A DNA stretch of 64,000 nt from Kiloniellaceae bacterium (GTDB lineage: Bacteria; Pseudomonadota; Alphaproteobacteria; Kiloniellales; Kiloniellaceae): NCBI GenBank assembly GCA_021776195.1, contig JAJFGK010000156.1, positions 30,903 to 94,902 on the forward strand, in the 5' to 3' direction. Below are positions 9,306-16,455 of the stretch, one piece after another. The notes below the pieces were generated by a model. That model did no database searches. It had not been told where the DNA came from and was given only the letters and a program-made list of their open reading frames with translations. The stretch's first letter is position 1, and the number at the start of each line of letters is the position of its first letter. Position numbers and translations under genes: made by a program.

Positions 9306-10211
9306 CTAGCAAAGGCACAGCGGGCGAGAAAGCGCCGCGCCCGCTTCGGCCTCCGCAACGATCCAGTCGCGAAAGGCTTTCAGGCCGGGGCTGTCGAGTG
9401 CGCCACTCGGATAGGCCAGGTAGTAGCCATAGCTGCCGAGCTCGACGGGCGAGATCCGAAACAGGCGACCAGCGGTCAGCTCGGCCGCGACCAAGCCGTC
9501 GTTAAGCGCCACGCCCTGGCCATCGATCACGGCCTGGACCCGCACGTTCGGATCGGGAATGACCAGGTCGTCCCGCCGGGATCGATAGGGCAATCCGGCG
9601 GCCCGGTGCCAATCGAGCCAGGCGCTGCTGTCGTCGCGGTCATGAAGGAGCGGGATATCCGGCAGCGCCGACGCCAGGCCGGCCTCGGCCACCCGCCGGG
9701 CGGTGGCCGCGCCGGCGGTCGGAAAGGCCGGGCAGGGCAGGAGCGGCTCGATCTCCATATCCCTCCAGTCGCCCTTGCCCCAGCGAATCGCCATGTCGAG
9801 GTTCTGTGCCCCAAGGTCGATCAGATCGACCAGGGGCTGGAGACGGAGGCCGACCCGCGGGTGGCCGGCAATGAAGGTCATGAGCTTCGGCGAGAGCCAG
9901 CGTGACGCGAAGTAGGTCGACATGCCAACCGTGATGCGCCCGGGACCCGGCTCTTGAAGCAGGACGATCTGTCGCTCCAGATCGCGAAAGGCCACTTGCG
10001 AGGCCTGCCAGAGCTGCCTGCCTCGATCGGTCAGGGCGATGCCGCGATGGCGTCGGGCGAAGAGCCTGAAACCCAGCTCCCTTTCCAACCGGGCGATCTG
10101 ATAGCTGATCGCGCCCTTGGTCAGGTTCAGTTCGACCGCGGCCGCGGTAAAGCTCAGGTGACGGGCCACGACGGTGAACAGGCGCAAGCTATCGAAAGAT
10201 CTGAAGTGCAT
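9306..10211 (-). CDS. LysR-family transcriptional regulator (GcvA-like)
   Basis: 301 residues. An N-terminal winged HTH (about 4-65: FDSLRLFTVVARHLSFTAAA, then NLTKGAISYQIARLERELG) is followed by a periplasmic-binding-protein-like effector domain with GRITVGMSTYFASRWLSPKL and DLIDLGAQNLDMAIRWGKGDW, typical of GcvA-type LysR proteins. It is divergent from the MttB-family gene over 180 bp, the classic arrangement in which a LysR regulator controls both itself and its neighbour, so it probably regulates the methyltransferase-cupin pair. The effector is unknown. ATG at 10211 is the only sensible start. Confidence 0.9.
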   Translation of the reverse strand: MHFRSFDSLRLFTVVARHLSFTAAAVELNLTKGAISYQIARLERELGFRLFARRHRGIALTDRGRQLWQASQVAFRDLERQIVLLQEPGPGRITVGMSTYFASRWLSPKLMTFIAGHPRVGLRLQPLVDLIDLGAQNLDMAIRWGKGDWRDMEIEPLLPCPAFPTAGAATARRVAEAGLASALPDIPLLHDRDDSSAWLDWHRAAGLPYRSRRDDLVIPDPNVRVQAVIDGQGVALNDGLVAAELTAGRLFRISPVELGSYGYYLAYPSGALDSPGLKAFRDWIVAEAEAGAALSRPLCLC

Positions 10212-10240
10212 TTAGTGCGTTTAAGGAATCTGAACGGAAA

Positions 10241-10292
10241 GTGCAAATTATTTGGTTTGCGCAGGTGAGGGATTCGCTGTCTGGTTTGCACA
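10241..10292. promoter_or_regulatory. Candidate LysR operator in the divergent intergenic region
   Basis: The 180-bp gap between the LysR gene and the mttB-like gene has three copies of a TTTGCRC half-site: GTGCAAA (10241-10247, inverted), TTTGCGCA (10256-10263) and TTTGCACA (10285-10292). Arrays of related half-sites between a LysR gene and its target are typical operators. This assignment is from pattern only. Confidence 0.4.
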
Positions 10293-10391
10293 ACTGGGCA
10301 CGTTTGCGGACTTCTCGGCCTTCGCGGTCGTTCTCAACCGATGAGAAAGTGGCGATCATGCGGCCAAACGATTTGATCATAAGGACACTTC

Positions 10392-11960
10392 ATGGCTGCG
10401 CCTGATGCCGCCGCCAGCCAGACACCGGCAGCCGCGGGGAAACGCAGGGGCGGGCGCGCGGCCCGCGTGGCCTTGCGTCAGGTCCGCGATGCCGCGCCAG
10501 CACCGGCCGTCTTTCGGCGCAAGATACCGGTCTACGACCTGCTGGACGAAGAGTCGCTGGTCCGCCTGGAGACCCAGGCCGACTGGATCCTGCGGGAAAT
10601 CGGCATCGAGTTTCGCGGCGACCAAGAGGCGCTCGGGCTGTTCAAGGAGGTCGGCGCGACGGTCACGGGAGAGCGGGTGCGCTTCGACCGCGGCCTTGCC
10701 GCCGCGCTCTGTGCGACAGCGCCCCGGTCCTTTCGCATGGCCGGGCGCGATCCGGCTTCGGCGATCACGCTGGGCGGCGACCATCTGGTCTTCATGCCGG
10801 CCTATGGCCCGCCCTTCGTGACCGACCTGGAGCGCGGGCGCCGCTATGCGACGATCGAGGATTTCCGCAACTTCGTGAAGCTCGCCTATGCCTCGCCCTG
10901 GCTGAATCACTCAGGCGGCACCGTCTGCGAGCCCGTGGACCTGCCGGTCAACAAACGCCATCTCGACATGGTCTATGCCCATCTGCGCTATTCGACCAAG
11001 CCCTTCATGGGCGCGGTAACGGCGCCGGAGCGGGCCGAGGATTCCATCGCCATGGCGCGTCTCGTCTTTGGCCGGGACGCGCTCGAAGAGCAATGCGTGA
11101 TCCAGGGCAACATCAACGTGAACTCGCCCCTGGTCTATGACCAGACCATGTCCGGTGCCCTCAAGGCCTATGCCAGGGCCAATCAAAGCGTCGTGGTCTC
11201 GCCCTTCATTCTGGGCGGCGCCATGGGGCCGGTCACCCAGCCGGCGCTGCTGGCCCAGGCCCATGCCGAGGCCATGGCCGGCATCGCCCTGAGCCAGTTG
11301 GTCCGCAAGGGCGCCCCGGTGGTCTACGGCAACTTCCTGACCACCATGAACCTGAAAACGGGGGCGCCGACCTTCGGCACGCCCGAGGCCAATCTCTCTG
11401 CCTTTGCCATCGCCCAACTGTGCCGCCGGCTTGGCCTGCCGCTGCGCTGTGGCGGCCAGCTCACCGCCTCGAAGGTGGCGGACGGCCAGGCCATGCAGGA
11501 ATCCGCCACCAGCATGATGGCCGGACTGATGGCCGGGTCGAACTTTGTCTTCCACGCCGCCGGCTGGCTCGAAAGCGGTCTGACCATGGGCTACGAGAAG
11601 TTCGTCATGGACCTTGATCACTGCGGCATGATGCTGCGCATGCTGGGCGGCTTGACCGTGGACGCGGAAGGTTTGGCGGCCGAGGCCTACCGCGAGGCCG
11701 GGCCCGGCGAGGCCTTCCTGGGAACCGCCCACACCCTGGCCCATTTCGAGACCGCCAACTACACCTCGTCGCTCGCCGACACCGCGTCCTATGAACAGTG
11801 GGCGGAGGAAGGCCGGCGCGACATCGAACAGCGCGCCCAGGGGCGCTGGCAGCGAATGCTGGCCGACTATCGCGCGCCGCCCTTGGACCCGGCGGTCGAC
11901 GAGGCCTTGCAGGACTTCATGGCCCGCAGGAAAGCCGATCTGCCGGATCAGTGGCATTGA
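10392..11960 (+). CDS. MttB-family (trimethylamine methyltransferase superfamily) protein without pyrrolysine
   Basis: The 522-residue protein matches the MttB family: FMPAYGPPFVTDLERGRR, NHSGGTVCEPVDLP, NINVNSPLVYDQTM, and the barrel segments FGTPEANLSAFAIAQL and MAGLMAGSNFVFHAAGWLE. True MttB enzymes decode an in-frame amber codon as pyrrolysine; this frame runs without one, so it belongs to the non-Pyl group that includes the glycine-betaine:corrinoid methyltransferase MtgB. The likely role is methyl transfer from a quaternary or tertiary methylated amine to a corrinoid protein, but no corrinoid protein gene lies in the window. It has an Ala/Arg-rich N-terminal extension (about 1-40). The ribosome site AAGGA lies just upstream. 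It is followed by a cupin gene. Confidence 0.87.
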   Translation: MAAPDAAASQTPAAAGKRRGGRAARVALRQVRDAAPAPAVFRRKIPVYDLLDEESLVRLETQADWILREIGIEFRGDQEALGLFKEVGATVTGERVRFDRGLAAALCATAPRSFRMAGRDPASAITLGGDHLVFMPAYGPPFVTDLERGRRYATIEDFRNFVKLAYASPWLNHSGGTVCEPVDLPVNKRHLDMVYAHLRYSTKPFMGAVTAPERAEDSIAMARLVFGRDALEEQCVIQGNINVNSPLVYDQTMSGALKAYARANQSVVVSPFILGGAMGPVTQPALLAQAHAEAMAGIALSQLVRKGAPVVYGNFLTTMNLKTGAPTFGTPEANLSAFAIAQLCRRLGLPLRCGGQLTASKVADGQAMQESATSMMAGLMAGSNFVFHAAGWLESGLTMGYEKFVMDLDHCGMMLRMLGGLTVDAEGLAAEAYREAGPGEAFLGTAHTLAHFETANYTSSLADTASYEQWAEEGRRDIEQRAQGRWQRMLADYRAPPLDPAVDEALQDFMARRKADLPDQWH

Positions 11961-12000
11961 GCCGCCCCGACCACGAACCCACCAACCAGGGAGACCCCAC

Positions 12001-12375
12001 ATGAGCAAATGCATTCGAATACCGACCGGCGCCGTCGATGGCCTCGAGCCGACCGACTACATTCCGCCCGAGGGCCTGGAATCCGGCGATCCGCGCGAGC
12101 GCGGCCGGAGCTTCTATGCGGACCAGACCGGCCAGCTCGATGCCGGCGTCTGGGAGTGCGAGCCCAACCGGCACCTGCTCGAGGCGTCACCCTACGACGA
12201 GTTCGTCTATCTGCTGGCCGGCCTCATCGATGTCATCGACGACGAAGGCAATGTCGAGACCTACAGGGCGGGCGACAGCTTCATGATGCCGCGCGGCTGC
12301 CGCTGCACCTGGGACGTGAAGGAGCCGGTGCGCAAGCTCTACGTCGTGCTGACCGCGGAGGCCTATCGGGACTGA
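12001..12375 (+). CDS. Small cupin-domain protein (Cupin_3/EutQ-like)
   Basis: A 124-residue single-domain cupin. ATG at 12001 follows AGGGAGA at good spacing, 40 bp after the MttB-family gene. The beta-barrel core is visible in EFVYLLAGLIDVIDDEGN and the second motif YRAGDSFMMPRGCRCTW. The usual metal-binding HxH of motif 1 is absent (SPYDEFVYL), as in many members of the ethanolamine/ureidoglycine-type cupin group, so metal dependence is uncertain. Its place in the operon suggests a role with the methyltransferase, for example sensing or handling a small substrate. The exact function is not known. Confidence 0.8.
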   Translation: MSKCIRIPTGAVDGLEPTDYIPPEGLESGDPRERGRSFYADQTGQLDAGVWECEPNRHLLEASPYDEFVYLLAGLIDVIDDEGNVETYRAGDSFMMPRGCRCTWDVKEPVRKLYVVLTAEAYRD

Positions 12376-12407
12376 TCGGGCGATGGTGCAACCGCCCCCC
12401 GGTGCGG

Positions 12408-13799
12408 TCAGTCGACCAGGGCCGGCGCTTCCCTGGTCGGCTCGATCCCTTCCGGCTGGCCGACCACCACCACGGTCAGCTCGTCGGGGTGGTAGATCCG
12501 TTGGGCGACGCGCTTGGCGTCTTCCAGGGTGACCGCGGTGATGTAGTCGTTGCGCCGGTCGATGTAGTCGATCCCCAGGTTTTCCATCTGCATGCCGACC
12601 AACATGCCGGCGATGGCCCCGCTGCTGGAAAGCCGCAAGGGAAAGGAGCCGGTGAGGAAGGTCTTGGCCAGGGCCAGTTCCTCGGTTGTCGGACCTGTCG
12701 CGGCCATGCGCCGCCACTCCTGACGGATCAGGTCCAAGGATTCGCCGACCCGCGCGTTCTGGGTGGCGGTGCCGCCGCCGATCAGGGCGGCGCGGTCCAG
12801 CGGGCTCAAGTAGGCGTAGACGGAATAGGCCAGGCCGCGCTTTTCGCGGACCTCCTCGTAGAGCCGCGAGTTGAACCCGCTGCCGCCGAGAATCTGATTG
12901 ACCACGTAGGCGATATAGTAATCGGGGTCGTCGCGGGCGATACCGCGGTGCCCGAGGGCCACGACCGACTGCGGGATATCCTTGACCACCACCACCGTTT
13001 CGCCGGCGCCCGCGACCGGCGCCAGGCTATCGGCCAGCGGCACGCCCTGGGGCGGGAGAGCGCCGAAGGTCGAATCGAGGAGCGCTGCCAGCTCGTCGGC
13101 GGTGATATCGCCGACGACGCCGATCACCAGCCGGTCGCGCGCGAGGTGGTTGCCCACGAAGGCCCGCAGGTCGTCGGACTGGATGGCCTGAACGCTGGCC
13201 TTGGTGCCCTGCCGCGGACGTCCGTAGGCATCTTCCGGGAAGAACAGCTTGCGCAGGGTGCGGTTGGCGATGGCATCGGGATCCTCGGCCTGGCGGGTGA
13301 TCCCGTTCAGGATCTGGGCTCGGATCCGCTCGACCGGCTCGGCATCGAAGCGCGGCTCGGTCAGGGCCAGCCGCAGCAGCCGGAAGGCCGTTTCGCGGTG
13401 TTTGGTCAAGGTCGTCAGTTTGCCGGAAAAGCTGTCGAGCCCGGCGGAGAAACCGAGGCTGATCGAAAGGTTATCCAAGAGTCCCTGAAATTCTTGCGAG
13501 TCGTAGGGGCCGGCACCTTCGTCCATGGTCGAGGACAGCAGTCCGGCCAGGCCCGCCTTGCCCTTCGGGTCCTGGCTGGCGCCGCTGCCATCGAAGGCCA
13601 GGTCGAGCGCGAGAATAGGATTGCTATGGTCTTCCACCAGCCAGGCTTCGATCCCGCCCGGGCTGGTCACCCGCTGGACCTCGGTGGCGCCGGCCGGTTG
13701 AACCAGCGCCAGCAGGCCGGCGGCCAGGACGACGGCGATCAGAAGGACGCGGGCGATCGAGTCCTGGCCTGCGCCGGACCTCGGCAGATGGACCCTCAT
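12408..13799 (-). CDS. M16-family peptidase-like protein, non-catalytic partner
   Basis: 463 residues with an N-terminal signal sequence (IARVLLIAVVLAAGLLALVQ, then PAGATE) and two M16 repeats. At the place of the zinc motif it reads GKAGLAGLLSSTMDEGAG, so the HxxEH zinc ligands are lost. The C-terminal half keeps the M16 pattern (FNSRLYEEVREKRGLAYSVY, with the conserved R/Y that binds substrate in partner subunits). Such proteins pair with an active M16 subunit to form a heterodimer, as in mitochondrial processing peptidase. It overlaps the active subunit gene by ATGA and is probably exported to the periplasm. Confidence 0.88.
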   Translation of the reverse strand: MRVHLPRSGAGQDSIARVLLIAVVLAAGLLALVQPAGATEVQRVTSPGGIEAWLVEDHSNPILALDLAFDGSGASQDPKGKAGLAGLLSSTMDEGAGPYDSQEFQGLLDNLSISLGFSAGLDSFSGKLTTLTKHRETAFRLLRLALTEPRFDAEPVERIRAQILNGITRQAEDPDAIANRTLRKLFFPEDAYGRPRQGTKASVQAIQSDDLRAFVGNHLARDRLVIGVVGDITADELAALLDSTFGALPPQGVPLADSLAPVAGAGETVVVVKDIPQSVVALGHRGIARDDPDYYIAYVVNQILGGSGFNSRLYEEVREKRGLAYSVYAYLSPLDRAALIGGGTATQNARVGESLDLIRQEWRRMAATGPTTEELALAKTFLTGSFPLRLSSSGAIAGMLVGMQMENLGIDYIDRRNDYITAVTLEDAKRVAQRIYHPDELTVVVVGQPEGIEPTREAPALVD

Positions 13800-15154
13800 A
13801 GGACCGGATCCGGCAGCAGCCGTCCGGTCACCGACGAGCGCTCGTCGAAGACCTTGCGGGCGGCGGCCTCGACCGCCGCGCGGGTGACCGCCCCGATACG
13901 TTCGGGCCAGGCCTCGAGTTCTTCCAGCGAGCTTCCCGTGGCCAGGGCGCGGCCGATTATCCGGGGCCCGGCTCCGACCGAATCCCGGGCGAAGACCGAG
14001 GCATCCACCATGCGGGTCTTGGCGTTGGCGACCTCCTCATCGGTGACCCCCTGGTCGAGCAATCGGGCGATCTCTGCCCGCAGCGCCGCCTCGGCTTCCT
14101 CGACCTTGTCGGCCGAGCGCGGCGATACCCAAAAATCGAAGGCCGAAAGGTCGTAGGCGTCGCCGCTGTAGTCGGCACCGGCCGAGGCGGCGATGCCCTG
14201 TTCGACCACCAGGCTGGCGTAGAGCCGGCTGGTCGCGCCGCCGCCGAGAATCTCACTGAGGACCAGCAGGGCGTAGGCCTCGCCCTCTTCGCCGCTGCGC
14301 AGGCTGGGCGCCAGATAGCGGATCGAAAGCGAGGGATGGCCGACCCGTGGCGATTTCAGGATGACCTGGCGCGCCGCGTTCTGCGGCGGCTCCTCGACCC
14401 GAACCCGTTCGGGGACCGGCCGGGCCGGAATCGCACCGTAGTATTTTTCCGCCAGCGGCAGGACATCGGTCATGTCGACATCGCCGGCGACGATCACCAC
14501 GGCGTTGTTGGGCGCGTACCAGCGGCGATAGAAGGCCAGCGCATTTTCCGTCGAGAGCGCGCTGATTTCGTGGTCCCAGCCGATAATCGGGATGCGGTAG
14601 GGATGGTTGAGGAAGAGGCTGGCGCGCATGACTTCGTATAGCTGGGCCGAGGGTTCGTTGTCGGTGCGGCTGCGGCGTTCTTCGCGCACCACCTCACGCT
14701 CGGGCAGGACGATCTCGTCGGTCAGCACGAGGTTGGTCATCCGGTCGGCTTCGTGCCGCATCATGATCTCGAGCCGGTCCCTGGCGACCGATTGGAAATA
14801 GGCCGTGTAGTCCCAGGAGGTAAAGGCGTTCTCCTGGCCGCCGTTCTCCGCCACGATGCGGGAAAACTCGCCAGGGCCCAACGTCTTGGTGCCCTTGAAC
14901 ATCAGGTGTTCGAGGAAGTGGGCCAGACCCGACTCTCCGGCCGCCTCGTCCGCCGCGCCGACCTTGTACCAGATCATGTGGGTAACGATGGGCGCGCGCC
15001 GGTTGGTTACCACGATCACCGTAAGGCCGTTGTCGAGGGTGACGACTTCGGGATCGAAAATCCGCGCCGCTGCCGGCTGTGAGAGACCGGCCAGGAGCCC
15101 GGCCGTCAACAGGAACGCCCCAAGGATCGGCGTCCAGAAGTTTCGTTGTCTCAA
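13796..15154 (-). CDS. M16-family zinc metallopeptidase, catalytic subunit
   Basis: The inverted zinc motif HFLEH is present in GLAHFLEHLMFKGTKTL, with the downstream Glu of the family in the ENAFTSWDYTAYFQSV/EIMMRHEADRM region. The second half is the non-catalytic repeat. I chose TTG at 15154 because AGGAGAGAG lies just upstream and it gives a clean signal peptide (MRQRNFWTPILGAFLLTAGL, cleavage after SQPAAA). In-frame ATG 15196 is an alternative without a clear ribosome site. It acts in the periplasm with the overlapping downstream M16 partner, probably degrading peptides or processing exported proteins. It follows the bamF-like lipoprotein gene in the ileS-lspA unit. Confidence 0.87.
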   Translation of the reverse strand: MRQRNFWTPILGAFLLTAGLLAGLSQPAAARIFDPEVVTLDNGLTVIVVTNRRAPIVTHMIWYKVGAADEAAGESGLAHFLEHLMFKGTKTLGPGEFSRIVAENGGQENAFTSWDYTAYFQSVARDRLEIMMRHEADRMTNLVLTDEIVLPEREVVREERRSRTDNEPSAQLYEVMRASLFLNHPYRIPIIGWDHEISALSTENALAFYRRWYAPNNAVVIVAGDVDMTDVLPLAEKYYGAIPARPVPERVRVEEPPQNAARQVILKSPRVGHPSLSIRYLAPSLRSGEEGEAYALLVLSEILGGGATSRLYASLVVEQGIAASAGADYSGDAYDLSAFDFWVSPRSADKVEEAEAALRAEIARLLDQGVTDEEVANAKTRMVDASVFARDSVGAGPRIIGRALATGSSLEELEAWPERIGAVTRAAVEAAARKVFDERSSVTGRLLPDPVL

Positions 15155-15336
15155 AAACTCTCTCCTCGTGACGAAGCGCCGACGCGGACACGGCATGTCT
15201 AAACTGGTGTCGCCCGGGCCGTCCGGCAAGACGGAACTGCGCGGCGGCAATCCCGGTCAGTCAGTTGTGAGCCGTCGTGATGACCCCCGCCGCTCAAGAC
15301 CGGCCAATCCCCAATGCTAGAAGCCAGTGTCCAAAG

Positions 15337-15918
15337 CTAGAAAATGTCTTCGAAGAGGGCCTTGCCCTTGCGCTCGATGGTCGGCGATTCGCCCGACGTG
15401 ACCGTGCGGCCCAGGGTCGCGTTTTCCTGCAGACGCTTGGTCTCGGCATTGGCGTCGACGACGACGCCGGGCGGGTTTTTCTTTTGCCAGAAGATGAGTC
15501 GGCGCAGGAAGTCCTCGCTCTCCTCGTTGATGCGATTGCTCTCGCTGTCGACCAGGAAGCGGATATCGGGGTTGGTTTTATCGCTCCCCGCCGTTTTCAG
15601 CAGGGCGGCTTCCCCGGCGGTGCGTCGAGCGGTTTGCCCGGAGGCCGTCAGGCCCGTAATCGCGCGCCCGTCGCTACCGACCACGGCCCGCCTGGCCTGG
15701 TCGCGCGCTGTTCCCACCTGCGGCCGCGGTGCGCCCGGCTGGGGCGGGCGCAAGGAGAACTCCGGCGGGACCGTCAGAGGCGCGCGCGATACGACACGAA
15801 ACTCATCGGGGGCGCTGCGGTTGAGACCCAACTGCTCGCGGACCCCGGAGCAGCCGGCCACGCCCAGGCTCAGCAGCACAACGACCGCTGCAAACCGGAC
15901 CCTTGAACCATATGTCAT
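15337..15918 (-). CDS. DUF3035 lipoprotein, BamF-like beta-barrel assembly subunit
   Basis: 193 residues with a lipoprotein signal (FAAVVVLLSLGVAGC, lipobox VAGC at about 20-23). The mature part has the DUF3035 features: EFRVVSRAPLTVPPEFSLRP near the start and FLRRLIFWQKKNPPGVVVDA late. In Caulobacter the DUF3035 protein BamF copurifies with the Bam outer-membrane assembly complex, so this is probably an outer-membrane lipoprotein of that machine. ATG 15918 is 3 bp downstream of the lspA stop, with AGGGAGGG as ribosome site. Lying directly after lspA, whose product processes lipoproteins, is the usual order in alphaproteobacteria. Confidence 0.85.
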   Translation of the reverse strand: MTYGSRVRFAAVVVLLSLGVAGCSGVREQLGLNRSAPDEFRVVSRAPLTVPPEFSLRPPQPGAPRPQVGTARDQARRAVVGSDGRAITGLTASGQTARRTAGEAALLKTAGSDKTNPDIRFLVDSESNRINEESEDFLRRLIFWQKKNPPGVVVDANAETKRLQENATLGRTVTSGESPTIERKGKALFEDIF

Positions 15919-15921
15919 CGG

Positions 15922-16455
15922 CTATCCCTCCCTGTCGCTCCTTTTAGCGCCGCCCCCGCGCGCCGACAAGAGGTCGTGAAGCAGCAGCACCGCGACCCCG
16001 ACAAAGATAGTGCTGTCGGCCAGGTTGAAAGCCGGCCAGTAGTAGCTGTCCCAGTGAAACGACAGGAAGTCCACCACCGCGCCATGGACCAGGCGGTCCA
16101 GGGCATTGCCCAGGGCACCGCCGATGATCAGGCCGAAGGACAGGGCCATGGCGACCCGCGGCTGGCGCCACAGCCAATAGAGCAACCCGAAGGTCACCGC
16201 GACGGCGAGCAGCGTGAAGACGGTTGGCTGCCAACCGGCGTTCTCGTTGAAGAGGCCAAAGCTGACTCCGCGGTTGAAAACCAGGACCAGGTCGAAATAG
16301 CTCGTGACCGTCAGGATCTCCGGCGGATTCATCACCCACACCAGGATCGCCCATTTGCTGGCCTGATCCAGACCGAAAGCCACCAGCGCGAGGCTCAGCG
16401 CGACGATCAGGGCCGTGCGCCGCGGCGCCCCGGCCTGCGGACTAGGCGGCGGCAT
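15922..16455 (-). CDS. lspA: Lipoprotein signal peptidase (signal peptidase II)
   Basis: A 177-residue, four-helix membrane protein. Conserved stretches are DQASKWAI (TM1 end), FDLVLVFNRGVSFGLF, GALGNALDRLVHGAVVDF and FNLADSTIFVGV; the two aspartates of DRxxxGxVxDF and NxAD form the aspartyl active site. It cleaves signal peptides of diacylglyceryl-modified prolipoproteins in the inner membrane. ATG 16455 overlaps the 3' end of ileS by 14 bp, so the two are coupled. The downstream gene encodes a lipoprotein, a likely substrate. Confidence 0.96.
   Translation of the reverse strand: MPPPSPQAGAPRRTALIVALSLALVAFGLDQASKWAILVWVMNPPEILTVTSYFDLVLVFNRGVSFGLFNENAGWQPTVFTLLAVAVTFGLLYWLWRQPRVAMALSFGLIIGGALGNALDRLVHGAVVDFLSFHWDSYYWPAFNLADSTIFVGVAVLLLHDLLSARGGGAKRSDREG

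Noticed and set aside
12009..14156. Long open frame on the plus strand opposite the M16 genes
   Set aside because: It has Gln/Gly/Asp-rich antisense composition without any domain, and the minus-strand frames carry clear M16 features and a signal peptide. High GC content leaves such frames open by chance.
15196..15250. Upstream starts for the catalytic M16 gene
   Set aside because: ATG 15196 and TTG 15250 lack a ribosome site and put extra residues before the signal peptide; TTG 15154 has a good site. Not fully excluded.
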